IMG/VR virus record: IMGVR_UViG_3300030061_000503
Location: 1-47,767 of that record
Source: a virus
DNA: 47,767 nucleotides
Direction: 5' to 3' (one strand)
Shown: positions 1 to 9,189 of the stretch, piece after piece
Layout: each line of letters opens with the position of its first letter
Position numbering within the stretch: position 1 is the first letter of the stretch
Position numbers and translations under genes: made by a program
The notes under the pieces: model-generated
What the model saw: only the letters and a program-made list of their open reading frames with translations
Told to the model about the DNA's origin: nothing
Database searches by the model: none

Positions 1-1
1 A

Positions 2-1870
2 CCGAAACCTGATAAAGCTCTTCCGTATCTAGTCGCTGGTGCAGCATTAATTAACTCAGGTGAAAAAGGTGACAGTTGGGGCACAGCTTTATCTAATGCA
101 TTTTTACAATATGCGGTAGGTTCTAATAAAGAGAAAAAAGAATATCGTGATGCATTAGCCAGTATGGATATGAACAAAGCTAAAGCTATGCAAGGTCTTG
201 CTAGTAGTTTATTGCTTGAAGACGCAAAAACACAAAAACAGTTTGCTCAAAAGTTGGTAACTGGTGATGTTGGATTATATAAAATAGAACAAAACGGAGA
301 AGTATTAAATAGACCAGCAGCATTTAGAGATTTTGATTTAACGTTCTATCAAAACAACCCGCAACTGGGTGTAAAAGTAATCGGTAAGTGGAGACCAGAA
401 GACGGTAATTTAAAAAACTACACCGTAACAGATAAAAACGGTAGAAAATCGCTTGCAATGATGACACAAGATCAGGTTAAACAGTACGTGGCTAATGATA
501 CATTTGCAAATATCACAGAAGGTAATGAATTAACTGGTATGAAATTATACACTGTTGATGGGCAAGATGCAATGATGACAACTGTGGAGGCTAGACAAGC
601 ACAAGACGATGGTAAAGAGATCTCGTTAGCAGGTCGTATGATGGAAGTAACAGACACTAAGGATAACATAACTACTTTTATTTCAGAGGGTCAAATTAGA
701 GCTCAAGCTAAAGCAGGCACAGGTCGATACATTGTAGCGAATCAAACCTTCTTAAGTATGTCAGATGGTCAAGGTGGGCAGACTATAGCTTATGGAACTC
801 CAGATCAAATATACGGTATAACAGGTCAACAAGGTGCTCGAAAAGCCAGAGAGGTTTTTGATACTCAATACCAAGCTGCAACTATGAATAGAGATAGAAT
901 CCTTTCAACTATAGACACTTTGAAAGACATACACAAGTACGCAGAAGACCAAGGATCAGACATACTTTTCGGTCTTGCAGGAGATGGTGTTAAACTAGGT
1001 AGAGCTGTGCTCACTACTGCAGACCAGTTAGGGCAGTTATTTACTAAAGGTAATAATTTTAATTTCTACCAGAGTAAAACTGCAGACGGAGAGATCGTAC
1101 AAGGTACGTCTGTGAAAATGAATCAAGGTAATTTTAAAAATATGATTTATGACAGTCCTGAATTTCAAGAAGCCATGAGCTCAGGTATGGGTCAGTATTT
1201 AATAGAGTCTGGATTAAATAAAGTAGAAGCAGAAAATTTAATATTTAGACTTGCTTTATCAAGTGCTATGTTAGAAGGTCAAAAAGGAAGAGACATATCG
1301 GATAGAGATATCATACTCTGGTTGAGACAAGCTGGAGAAGGTGCGAATGACAAAAGAGAATTTTTTAGAATAATAGATAACTTAGAGTATTACGCTGTTG
1401 ACTATGTGGATAAACTAGAGCAACAAGTAAGCAGAAGTCCGTACAGAAAAGCTAACCCTGATGGACCAGGCACAATAGGTGTGTTAGAGGATGCTTACGG
1501 GAGAGAAAATGGTATTTTCGCTAAAGATAAAACGTATATTCCAACTCCAGGAAATAGAATAGACGGTAATCCGTATGAATCAATAGAAGAAAGAAGGGTA
1601 CGTTTACGAGATAGAAGAGGTCCAGGGAGAACAGCTACGGGTTCAACAGGAGAACAGTTTGTAGTTCCAGAATCAGGTATGGCACCGTCTGGTGTAGGTA
1701 ATACAACAGTCGATGGACTAATGAGAGAAGTTTTAAAAAGTTCAGTACCGTTAGGAAGAATGGCAAGTTTGAGACAAAACAATCGACAAAGTTATGAATT
1801 ATTAAGAAAGTATATATTAGAGCTAAAAGATAAAGACCCAGAAGTTATGAAATTACTAGGAGCACAGTAG
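2..1870 (+). CDS. Large virion-type protein, 5' end cut by the window
   Basis: The frame is open from base 2, so the true start lies outside the window; 622 residues are visible. There is no transmembrane segment or enzyme motif. It is a soluble, helix-rich protein; around residue 415 is a stretch (EGQKGRDISDRD) that I recall from structural proteins of marine podoviruses. It is followed with a one-base overlap (TAG/GTG) by another very large protein and then a third, a layout typical of internal or ejection virion proteins at the end of the late operon. The role as an internal virion protein is inferred from context and family memory, not from a defined domain. Confidence 0.75.
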   Translation, partial: PKPDKALPYLVAGAALINSGEKGDSWGTALSNAFLQYAVGSNKEKKEYRDALASMDMNKAKAMQGLASSLLLEDAKTQKQFAQKLVTGDVGLYKIEQNGEVLNRPAAFRDFDLTFYQNNPQLGVKVIGKWRPEDGNLKNYTVTDKNGRKSLAMMTQDQVKQYVANDTFANITEGNELTGMKLYTVDGQDAMMTTVEARQAQDDGKEISLAGRMMEVTDTKDNITTFISEGQIRAQAKAGTGRYIVANQTFLSMSDGQGGQTIAYGTPDQIYGITGQQGARKAREVFDTQYQAATMNRDRILSTIDTLKDIHKYAEDQGSDILFGLAGDGVKLGRAVLTTADQLGQLFTKGNNFNFYQSKTADGEIVQGTSVKMNQGNFKNMIYDSPEFQEAMSSGMGQYLIESGLNKVEAENLIFRLALSSAMLEGQKGRDISDRDIILWLRQAGEGANDKREFFRIIDNLEYYAVDYVDKLEQQVSRSPYRKANPDGPGTIGVLEDAYGRENGIFAKDKTYIPTPGNRIDGNPYESIEERRVRLRDRRGPGRTATGSTGEQFVVPESGMAPSGVGNTTVDGLMREVLKSSVPLGRMASLRQNNRQSYELLRKYILELKDKDPEVMKLLGAQ

Positions 1871-4830
1871 TGGCTGGTCCACAAGACAATATAGTAGATC
1901 AAATACTGGACGATTATTTAGCTAATCAAGCTAAACCTGAGATAGTTCCCTTCACAGGTGCTTCATCAGGAACAGGTTCTAAATTTGATCCAATAAATCA
2001 ACAAATTTTGAGTGATTATGGCTATCAAAGACAGTTTATTGGTCCACGCGGTGGTCAAAATATCGGTGCTCAACAAGATGCTTTTAATAGAGCAATACTA
2101 GCAGATGATCCTAGAGCTTTACAAAATTATCAACTAGCTGATCCAGAGACTTTATCTCAATACACAGGTGTAGATCTTGAACAAGGTCCAACTCCTGGTA
2201 GAGCTATAAGAGATTTAACATTTTTACCTGACGCTATCAAATTAGATCCTGAAAAAGGTCCAGATGCTGTGACTCGAATATTACAAGATAATTACAGAGA
2301 AGCAGGTGTAGACTTCCCACCAGATTTTGACTGGAATGTTCGTACTGACCCGACTATGGACAATCAATTTATATTTAACGATCCTGTAACAGGATCCGTC
2401 AGACCAGTAAATCCTCCAGGAATGAATCTAGAAGATATCAAAGCGTTCTCTACTCCATTAGCAGCAGAAATATTACCAGCGATCGGTACAATGGCTCTTA
2501 CTAAAAATGTTCCAGCTTCAATATTAGCAGAAGCAGGCGGTCATTACGCATGGAGAAAATATAATTTAGAATCTCAAAAAGAAAAAGGATACATACCTGA
2601 TAACTACCCCGTAGATGCTCAAGCTATGAAAGATGCGGGTTGGGTTGCACTTTTTAGCGGTAGTGCTGCTGGTGCTTATTCGTTATATAAAACTATAAAT
2701 CAAATAGGTGGCTTATCTTCAACTTTAGATCAATCTGCGTTTATGAACTCTTGGGATCAACTTAATGCGGAAGGATTAATTGACCCTAAAACAATGACTA
2801 GTCCTCAAGTTCTTATGGCGGGGGGTGTAGATACTCAAGGCATACCGTTAGAGCAGTATTTAAAAAATAGAAGTGCCGAGCCTGGGAAATGGGGAAAACT
2901 TTTATCTGAAAAATACAGAGATCAAGAACAACAACTAGCTGTTATAGTAGATAATTTAATTAATGATTTCGGTATATCTAGGGAACAAGCAGACGCAATG
3001 GCTGGTCAGTATATAAAGAAAGAAGCAGGTGAAGATATACAGGCAGTTGTACAAACAGATATAAGTCAGCTTAAAGGATCTTTTGAAGAAGAGATTACTA
3101 ACCTTACATCTCAGGCAGATAACATACTAACAGATCTAACAGCTGGTAAAGTCACTCCTCAAGAAGCAGGTTTAGCTATTCGCAATACAGCAGTAACAGC
3201 TAAAGCATTAAATAGATCTAAATTCGATGAAGCATTTGAAGACGCTTATAAAATGGCAGGTTTCAAAGGGAATGCTAAACCTTTTGATTACTCTTCTTTA
3301 GTTCCTCTTTTAGACAGAGCATTGAAAAAAGAAAGTGAACGAGCACTTCCTGACACAAAACTTATAGGTACTCTTAATTTAATAAAAGGTCAAATAGATA
3401 GTGCTCGTAATGCTAAGTTTTCATTTGATGCTTTTACAAAAGATTTAAGAGGTATACAAGGCGAGATAAACAAACTAGCTAATATGGGCGGTGAGTACGG
3501 AGAGTTAGTAACTCTACGAGACGAACTTGTAGAAATACGCAAAAACGCATTACAGAATAAAAACCCAAAAGCACTTGAAAGATATCAAGAAGGTGAAGAA
3601 CTTTTTAAACGGAATAGAGCAGAGTTTGATAATGATATTATCAAACGAATAACTAATACGCAAGAAGCCAGTAAAGATTTGTTTAAAATGGGGGATAAAG
3701 AAGCCTACAATAATTTAGTAACAGTTCTGCGTAATAATGTAGACACAAGTTATTTAAGTAAACTTATAGACGATCCTGAAAATACAGGTGCTTTTTACGG
3801 TATACGAGACGGTCTTCGTGGTGATTTTTATTCTAAAATAGTGGATGATACTAATCCAGATGGTTTATTAAGACCGAAAGGCGGTAATCAATATAACAAA
3901 TGGATGGGAGAGAATGAGACTTTACTCAAAAGGTTTTTTAACGAAGATGAGTTATCTGAGTTTACAAGTCCAGGAGATTTTATAAATAATTTCAATAACA
4001 GAATAAAAGAACAACAAGATTTAATAGATGCTGTCGGAAATAATAACACTTTAAAATCGATCGTAAAATCAGATACTCCAGAAACAATATTTGATAGCAC
4101 ATGGAACAGAACCAATGCTACACCGACTATGGAACTTAAAGAAGTTCTTGACCGACAAGGTGCTAATGAACTTATCGACACTTACAAAAGTTATATCGCT
4201 AGAGACCTTTTAAACAATGTTCAAAAACCTTCAAAGTTTATTTTAGGTGATAAAGCAATCAACGGTAATTCGCTTATAAAATATGCGAATGATTATAGCG
4301 ATCAGTTAACTGAGTGGTATGGTCGACCATTTGTGAATGGGTTATTAAAAATCGGTAACAGATTAAGAGTATTTGACGACGCTAATATAGCTGAGTTAGG
4401 TGTAGATGAAGGTAGTTTATTTAAAATACTAAACCAAGGTGCTCGTACTTATGTAGGTTTATTCACTACTGCAGGTCGATTATTAACATCTGTGAAACTT
4501 GCTAAAGCTAGTATAGAGCGAGCAAGATATATGAATCTATTAGTAAATCCAGATAAATTAGCAGAAGCTATCTCGAGAGCTAAAACATTTGATCATCCAG
4601 CAACAAATCTTTTAGTACGAACTTTAGGTAGAGAAGGTCAAGAAAATATTTTTGAAGGCGACACTGTTTATTCTGACGAAACACCACGGGCACCAGTCAC
4701 AACAGAAGGGCTTATGATGCTTGGTCCAGGTGCTCAACAAGACGAAGAAACAGTCGAGGCTTTATATAATCGTGGTGGGCACGTAATAAAAACTTTAACC
4801 GTTCCTCTAAAATATGGATTTAGTAAGTAA
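1870..4830 (+). CDS. Large probable internal/ejection virion protein
   Basis: 986 residues starting at GTG, which overlaps the previous stop codon by one base (translational coupling). Two short hydrophobic, alanine/glycine-rich stretches lie near residues 197-222 and 255-275. The middle third is charged and heptad-like, so coiled coil is likely. No catalytic motif was recognised; in particular there is no lytic transglycosylase signature. Size, position next to two other large late genes and membrane-prone segments fit a podoviral ejection protein, but this is inference. Confidence 0.7.
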   Translation: MAGPQDNIVDQILDDYLANQAKPEIVPFTGASSGTGSKFDPINQQILSDYGYQRQFIGPRGGQNIGAQQDAFNRAILADDPRALQNYQLADPETLSQYTGVDLEQGPTPGRAIRDLTFLPDAIKLDPEKGPDAVTRILQDNYREAGVDFPPDFDWNVRTDPTMDNQFIFNDPVTGSVRPVNPPGMNLEDIKAFSTPLAAEILPAIGTMALTKNVPASILAEAGGHYAWRKYNLESQKEKGYIPDNYPVDAQAMKDAGWVALFSGSAAGAYSLYKTINQIGGLSSTLDQSAFMNSWDQLNAEGLIDPKTMTSPQVLMAGGVDTQGIPLEQYLKNRSAEPGKWGKLLSEKYRDQEQQLAVIVDNLINDFGISREQADAMAGQYIKKEAGEDIQAVVQTDISQLKGSFEEEITNLTSQADNILTDLTAGKVTPQEAGLAIRNTAVTAKALNRSKFDEAFEDAYKMAGFKGNAKPFDYSSLVPLLDRALKKESERALPDTKLIGTLNLIKGQIDSARNAKFSFDAFTKDLRGIQGEINKLANMGGEYGELVTLRDELVEIRKNALQNKNPKALERYQEGEELFKRNRAEFDNDIIKRITNTQEASKDLFKMGDKEAYNNLVTVLRNNVDTSYLSKLIDDPENTGAFYGIRDGLRGDFYSKIVDDTNPDGLLRPKGGNQYNKWMGENETLLKRFFNEDELSEFTSPGDFINNFNNRIKEQQDLIDAVGNNNTLKSIVKSDTPETIFDSTWNRTNATPTMELKEVLDRQGANELIDTYKSYIARDLLNNVQKPSKFILGDKAINGNSLIKYANDYSDQLTEWYGRPFVNGLLKIGNRLRVFDDANIAELGVDEGSLFKILNQGARTYVGLFTTAGRLLTSVKLAKASIERARYMNLLVNPDKLAEAISRAKTFDHPATNLLVRTLGREGQENIFEGDTVYSDETPRAPVTTEGLMMLGPGAQQDEETVEALYNRGGHVIKTLTVPLKYGFSK

Positions 4831-4831
4831 T

Positions 4832-5947
4832 ATGGGAATACTAGCAGACATAAAATCAAATATAGAAACTAGAAGAGATATGCCATCTGTCGGTGGCGGT
4901 ATCATGGATAATTTTAAAAACACTAGTCGCTTTACCACAGAAGATTTAGTCAATTCAAGTCAAAATAATCTAATGCCTATACCAGATCAACTTGGTTTGA
5001 ATGCTATGCAGAGAAACACATATGGTAATTTTCTAGCAAACAGAGTCCCTGAACCAGAGCCTGTTGACCCTACTACAGATCCACTTACAGAATCTATAAC
5101 AGGTAAAGAAACAATGTACGGTGTCCCTGGAGCAGCAAGTGCAGCAGTCAACATGGGCGGTAGTCTTAGTGGCGGTGGGTTAGGTGGTTTCGTTGCACCT
5201 GTGAGTGCTCGTGATATGTTTGTAACTGACCAAGCTCAATCGTATGAAAAAAGTTTTGAGATAGATCCTGAACAAGATCAAGTACCGTCAGGAACATCTC
5301 TAGCACCTATGCCTACAAAATTCAGCGATGTTGGTCCAGGAACACAGTTTTCTAACAAAGGTGAGATGATACAACAAGGTCCAAATGTGACCTCTGGTAA
5401 GTATGCTTCTTCAAAAGGTCCAAAAGGTGGTCGAAATTATTTAAAAGCATTAGGTGAGTCTCACGCTGCATTGAAGGCACAGATGGAAGCGAGCAGAAGA
5501 AACGATTTAGCAAGTGCTATGCAAACTTTGTATGGTGCTGCTGGTTCTAGTTTCGAGTCTGGTCGTAACGAGTACACTGAGTCTGGTGATTACGCTAGAG
5601 ACAAAGCAATCAGAGATGCTGAGTTTGATGCGATGCGTGCAGGTAATGCACCTCCTACTCGTGAAGAAACTGCTAGAAGATTAGCAGAACTACAGGCTTC
5701 AATAGGTTTCGGTGGAGCTATGGCACCTGCTAATGATCCAATGAGTACAAGAGTTGAGCCAAACCCAGTGCCTACTAATTTTGAGTTAGTGTCTGGGTAT
5801 AATGTGCCAGCTCCAATCCAAGGTATCCCATCACTGTCAACAGTGAACGAAACAACAATGTCCCCCGTAGAAAGAAATCGTAGAGCTAGGTTAGGTCGTG
5901 GTCGTATGATGATGAACTATGGCGGTATAGCTACTTTCGGTCTATAA
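4832..5947 (+). CDS. Late virion-type protein with C-terminal NYGG tail
   Basis: 371 residues from ATG 4832, which sits one base after the preceding stop; an in-frame ATG at 4814 would overlap the previous gene by 17 bases and has no better ribosome site. The protein is low in complexity, with Gly/Ser/Pro-rich and Ala-rich stretches and a charged helix near residues 195-285. It ends in Arg/Gly and MMMNYGG-type residues. The same MNYGG string begins the small protein at 37981, and such tails are common in marine phage structural proteins. Its last 6 bases overlap the end of the convergent helicase gene. Function unknown; structural role inferred. Confidence 0.65.
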   Translation: MGILADIKSNIETRRDMPSVGGGIMDNFKNTSRFTTEDLVNSSQNNLMPIPDQLGLNAMQRNTYGNFLANRVPEPEPVDPTTDPLTESITGKETMYGVPGAASAAVNMGGSLSGGGLGGFVAPVSARDMFVTDQAQSYEKSFEIDPEQDQVPSGTSLAPMPTKFSDVGPGTQFSNKGEMIQQGPNVTSGKYASSKGPKGGRNYLKALGESHAALKAQMEASRRNDLASAMQTLYGAAGSSFESGRNEYTESGDYARDKAIRDAEFDAMRAGNAPPTREETARRLAELQASIGFGGAMAPANDPMSTRVEPNPVPTNFELVSGYNVPAPIQGIPSLSTVNETTMSPVERNRRARLGRGRMMMNYGGIATFGL

Positions 5948-7387
5948 TAACCAATCTTTCCATTGTTCTTCGCCCAGTACTGTCTGTGCTATATTCTGTT
6001 TTTGACGTAGTGCTTTCACTATCTTCTCGTCTACTGTACGTTCACAGACTATATCTATATAAGTAACTTTATTCGTTTGACCTATACGGTGCGCTCTGTC
6101 CTCTGACTGTAACCTTTTTTCTAGGTCGTAGTTATTAGAGTAATACACTACTGTACTTGCAGCAGTCAGTGTGATGCCGTAGCCACCTGTTTGTGTATTA
6201 CCTACAAAAAACCTAAGAGGATGTTCTTTATCTTGAAAATTATTAATAACATCTTCTCTATCTTCTTGACTGACGTCACCGTAATAAGTGCCCACGGACT
6301 CTGCACCGTAGAGTTTTGTAAGTTCTTTCTCTATCTTTTGTATGTCGTGTCTGTAGTTTGCCCAGATAATTACTTTGCCGTCTGTTTCTTCTATCACGCT
6401 TAATAACTCAGGCATCCTATATGATGGTAGTTCTGTGAGAGCACCGTTATCTAGTTTTATAAAACCACAGGATATTTGATGCAGTCGTATAACCTGAGTA
6501 ATCAAATGTGTTATAGTAACCTTACTACCTGCTAGTAAAGATTGGGCTTTCTTTTGTAGATCTTTATATATTCTTTTTTGCTCATCTGTCATTTGTATGA
6601 CACGTTTCAAATAAACTTTATCTGGTAGATCTAAACAATCTTTTTTGAGTACCCTGTAACTAAATGCGTTCAGTAACTCATTCAATTCATTTAAGTTTTT
6701 ATACCCTGTGACTAGTTTAAATGACCTACCGCCTGCGGAACTGTCGACTAGGTTAGCGTATCTAGTTCTAAATGCGTAATAACTATTGAACCCTAGTAAT
6801 GCTGGGTCTAGAAAGTAGCATTGACTATATAAATCTAATGGGCTTTTAGTTACAGGACTGCCTGTTAATATTCTTTTATAATGTGCGTATTTACCTATGC
6901 GTACAGCGTTCACAGTCCTCTTAGCTTTATGATTTTTAATCGTTGTACTTTCGTCTATAACAAACATAGTCTTACGTTTAAATAAAAAATTAGTAGCGAA
7001 CTGAGTACCTTTCTTCGTGCTCAATGCCTCAGTGTTCATAACTAATATACTCAGTTTATTAGGATCTTCATACAGAGAATTTAATAATTCTTTGTTTTTC
7101 TTAGAACCTGAGTTTGACCATTTAACTAAAACAGTTTCTACTTCATCTTCTGGTAGGTGTGCTGGTATTTCTTTACTGTACCATGTGTCGTAAACACCTT
7201 TAGAGGCTATGATTAAAACACCGTTTATTAAATTTTGTTTATACAGATAGACAAAATTATCTATGACTACTTTAGATTTACCACAACCCATCTCCATAAA
7301 CAATGCAAAGTTTTCTTTGTCGTAAGATATGTTTAAAGCATCTAATTGATGGTCATAAGGTTTAGTTTTGAAATAAAATTGATTCAA
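5942..7387 (-). CDS. SNF2/SWI2-type DEAD-like helicase
   Basis: 481 residues. Superfamily 2 motifs are in order: Walker A-like MGCGKS (33-38), motif II DEST (145-148), motif III LTGSPV (174-179) and motif VI SEDRAHRIGQ (428-437). The last is diagnostic of the SNF2 family, so this is an ATP-dependent DNA translocase/helicase, probably for replication or recombination. The start is TTG (bases 7385-7387), with AAAGGA six bases upstream. It is the only long minus-strand gene. It has its own promoter in the divergent region and runs head-on into the late genes, overlapping their 3' end by 6 bp. Family assignment is firm; the exact process is not. Confidence 0.93.
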   Translation of the reverse strand: MNQFYFKTKPYDHQLDALNISYDKENFALFMEMGCGKSKVVIDNFVYLYKQNLINGVLIIASKGVYDTWYSKEIPAHLPEDEVETVLVKWSNSGSKKNKELLNSLYEDPNKLSILVMNTEALSTKKGTQFATNFLFKRKTMFVIDESTTIKNHKAKRTVNAVRIGKYAHYKRILTGSPVTKSPLDLYSQCYFLDPALLGFNSYYAFRTRYANLVDSSAGGRSFKLVTGYKNLNELNELLNAFSYRVLKKDCLDLPDKVYLKRVIQMTDEQKRIYKDLQKKAQSLLAGSKVTITHLITQVIRLHQISCGFIKLDNGALTELPSYRMPELLSVIEETDGKVIIWANYRHDIQKIEKELTKLYGAESVGTYYGDVSQEDREDVINNFQDKEHPLRFFVGNTQTGGYGITLTAASTVVYYSNNYDLEKRLQSEDRAHRIGQTNKVTYIDIVCERTVDEKIVKALRQKQNIAQTVLGEEQWKDWLL

Positions 7388-7414
7388 GAGTAGTCCTTTA
7401 TATATAGGGTTATA

Positions 7415-7450
7415 GCATATATATTAAATAAACCATTAACTAGCATCATG
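7415..7450 (-). promoter_or_regulatory. Promoter of the helicase gene
   Basis: On the minus strand CATGATGCTA (7441-7450) is followed after 18 bases by TATATATGCTAT. This is the same layout (ATGCTA, 18-19 bp, AT-rich -10 box) found before many plus-strand genes here. It lies about 30 bases upstream of the TTG start's ribosome site. Confidence 0.5.
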
Positions 7451-7495
7451 TTTTAGTATTACTTATTAATAGGTAATAGGTAGGTAATAGTTGTT

Positions 7496-7550
7496 CCAAT
7501 AACCTATCTTAGACCTTACACAGAGAGCGATACGAAAAGTTGGTTATTGG
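7496..7550. repeat. CCAATAACC inverted repeat, 43-nt core spacing
   Basis: CCAATAACC (7496-7504) and GGTTATTGG (7542-7550) are perfect reverse complements. The CCAATA and TATTGG cores are separated by exactly 43 bases, the same distance as in the similar repeat at 30191-30245. Probably a protein-binding site for an initiator or regulator; the protein is unknown. Confidence 0.65.
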
Positions 7551-7574
7551 CATATTAGTTTATTTTAATTATTT

Positions 7575-7612
7575 TAGCATAAGTGCTTTATAAATTTTTA
7601 TTTCTATATAAT
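7575..7612 (+). promoter_or_regulatory. Early promoter upstream of replication operon
   Basis: A degenerate TAGCAT-AAG-TGCT element (7575-7587) is followed after 19 bases by a perfect TATAAT (7607-7612). The spacing matches the other copies of this promoter. Transcription would start near 7618, giving a leader of about 140 bases that contains the folded element at 7642-7725. Confidence 0.6.
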
Positions 7613-7641
7613 ACTAATAGCGTTAGTTAGTAGTAAAGGTG

Positions 7642-7725
7642 GTTGACGGTGCTACCTAAAGTCCGTGTTACTCAAGCGAGCAGCATAAAAACATACCCTT
7701 AATAGCTTGCGGACACATCGTCAAT
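7642..7725 (+). ncRNA. Structured 5' leader RNA of the replication operon
   Basis: A 10-bp outer stem pairs 7642-7651 (GTTGACGGTG) with 7716-7725 (CATCGTCAAT), with two G-U pairs. Inside it GTCCG (7661-7665) pairs with CGGAC (7710-7714), and after a 7-base one-sided bulge CAAGC (7673-7677) pairs with GCTTG (7705-7709). The apical loop is 27 bases. It lies between promoter and first gene, 32 bases before the ATG, as expected of a cis-regulatory RNA. It matches no riboswitch class I can name. Confidence 0.55.
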
Positions 7726-7756
7726 ATTATTAACTATTAAATAAGGTAAATTAACT

Positions 7757-8323
7757 ATGAGACCTAAAGAAAACATTGCCGATAAATTCGAAGAAGATAC
7801 TAAACAGCAAACAGATATCAAAGAAAAAGATTTAAGTAACATAAGCGAACTAGGTAGAGAACTAGAAGCTATGCAAACTATTATAGAAGCAGAAGAAAAA
7901 AGACTTAAAGAATTAAAAGAAGAGTATCGTAAATTAAGTGAAGATACACTACCTAATAAACTCAGAGAGATAGGCATAAGCGAGTTTAAATTAGAAGACG
8001 GTACACAAATGTCTATACAGCAATATTACTCCGCTAAAATAACTCCCGAGAATCGTGAAATATGTTTTAACTGGTTAGAACATAATGGACTCGGTGACGT
8101 TATTAAGAATACAGTTTCAGCTAACTTCGGTAGAGGTGAAGACGAAGTGGCACAAGAACTTATGGCAACGCTAGAGAAAGAAGGACATTCACTTACTCAA
8201 AGAAAGTGGGTGGAACCTATGACTCTAAAAGCACTTGTCCGTGAGCAGGTGGAACAAGGGAACGACCTACCCTTGGAAACCTTTAATGTTTATATAGGTC
8301 AAAAAATCAAGGTAAAGAAATAA
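7757..8323 (+). CDS. Conserved phage replication-module protein with N-terminal coiled coil
   Basis: 188 residues. Residues 25-68 form a strongly charged coiled coil. The C-terminal two thirds (FKLEDGT, YYSAKITPENRE, NTVSANFGRGEDE, LKALVREQ) match a conserved family I recall from many phages, always beside a protein like the next gene; no biochemical function is known to me. First gene of the early operon; its stop overlaps the ATG of the next gene by one base, so the two are probably made in fixed ratio. A partner or loader of the SSB-like protein is a guess. Confidence 0.75.
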   Translation: MRPKENIADKFEEDTKQQTDIKEKDLSNISELGRELEAMQTIIEAEEKRLKELKEEYRKLSEDTLPNKLREIGISEFKLEDGTQMSIQQYYSAKITPENREICFNWLEHNGLGDVIKNTVSANFGRGEDEVAQELMATLEKEGHSLTQRKWVEPMTLKALVREQVEQGNDLPLETFNVYIGQKIKVKK

Positions 8324-9102
8324 TGACTGATAACAAAGAAGAAAATGACAAGAAAGAAGTAACTAAGAAAACTTCAACAGACGTAGCTATCTCTTCTGCA
8401 TTCGAAGAGGATGCAGGCGGTGGTTTAGAAAATATGACAGCGGATGATTTTACTATCCCTCGTTTAAAAATTCTACAAGCATTGAGTCCTGAGGTTAACA
8501 AACGAGATGGTAAATACCTAGATGGTGCAGCAGCAGGTGATATCACCAACACTGTGACTAAAGAGTTATACACAGAGGACAGTGTATGTACAGTAATACC
8601 TGTAGCGTATAAACGTATGTATCTGGAGTGGCAACCTCGTGAGAGCGGTGGTGGTTTAGTTAACCAACACACAGATGCAAGTATCTTAGCTGAAACTAAG
8701 AAAGATGCTAATTACGCAGACGTATTGCCTAATGGTAACTACATACAGACTTCTGCTACTCACTACTGCTTAGTAGTAGGTGCGGGTGATTCCTTTCAGC
8801 AAGTGATGATTCCTATGGCAGGAACACAGTTAAAGAAATCACGTACGTGGAACTCTGTTATGTCTAGTATCAAAACTAAATCTAGTAAAGGTAATGTTTT
8901 TACTCCCCCTTCCTACAGCCAGAAATACAAACTTTCTACAGTCCAAGAGTCTAATGACCGTGGTAATTGGTTTGGTTGGAATATTGAGTTGATAGGCGCG
9001 TTGACAGAAACAGAGATGCATCTCTATGAATCTGCTAAGTATTTTGCTAATACAGTAACTGCAGATGCCCCTGCAACAGCAAGCGAAGACGTACCGTTTT
9101 AA
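8323..9102 (+). CDS. Probable single-stranded DNA-binding protein
   Basis: 259 residues. It ends in an acidic tail, SEDVPF, the hallmark protein-interaction tip of bacterial-type SSBs (D-x-PF), preceded by a flexible Ala/Thr/Pro linker. The body (about 45-235) is beta-rich with a YLEWQPRE segment typical of a phage family found beside primases and polymerases. The N-terminal 35 residues are charged and disordered. Role inferred: coats single-stranded DNA and recruits replication partners through the tail. I see no clear OB-fold signature by eye, so the fold remains open. Confidence 0.65.
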   Translation: MTDNKEENDKKEVTKKTSTDVAISSAFEEDAGGGLENMTADDFTIPRLKILQALSPEVNKRDGKYLDGAAAGDITNTVTKELYTEDSVCTVIPVAYKRMYLEWQPRESGGGLVNQHTDASILAETKKDANYADVLPNGNYIQTSATHYCLVVGAGDSFQQVMIPMAGTQLKKSRTWNSVMSSIKTKSSKGNVFTPPSYSQKYKLSTVQESNDRGNWFGWNIELIGALTETEMHLYESAKYFANTVTADAPATASEDVPF

Positions 9103-9118
9103 CTTAATTATCGATGCT

Positions 9119-9149
9119 CCTTTACTTTCCTTTTTAGGTAAAGGAAAGT
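9119..9149. repeat. Overlapping alternative hairpins before primase gene
   Basis: CCTTTAC (9119-9125) pairs with GTAAAGG (9138-9144), or ACTTTCC (9124-9130) with GGAAAGT (9143-9149); the two stems exclude each other. A related element (GATGCT, ACTTTCC, a CTTTACTAGTAAAG palindrome) lies at 12211-12236 behind the UvrD-like helicase, so the primase-helicase block is bracketed by similar elements. There is no T-run typical of a terminator. Confidence 0.45.
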
Positions 9150-9189
9150 AGAGGGCTCGGTTTTAATCCAAAAAACAAAGGAGATTTTG

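Larger units (their letters stand above)
7388..7756. other. Divergent control region between helicase and replication genes
   Basis: 369 bases without a gene, very AT-rich. Left to right it holds a minus-strand promoter (7415-7450), a run of AATAGG/TAATAG repeats (7468-7491), a CCAATAACC / GGTTATTGG inverted repeat (7496-7550), a plus-strand promoter (7575-7612) and a folded leader RNA (7642-7725). The repeats are shared with the non-coding region at 30.1-30.5 kb, so the region could serve in replication initiation as well as transcription. The origin role is inference. Confidence 0.6.
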
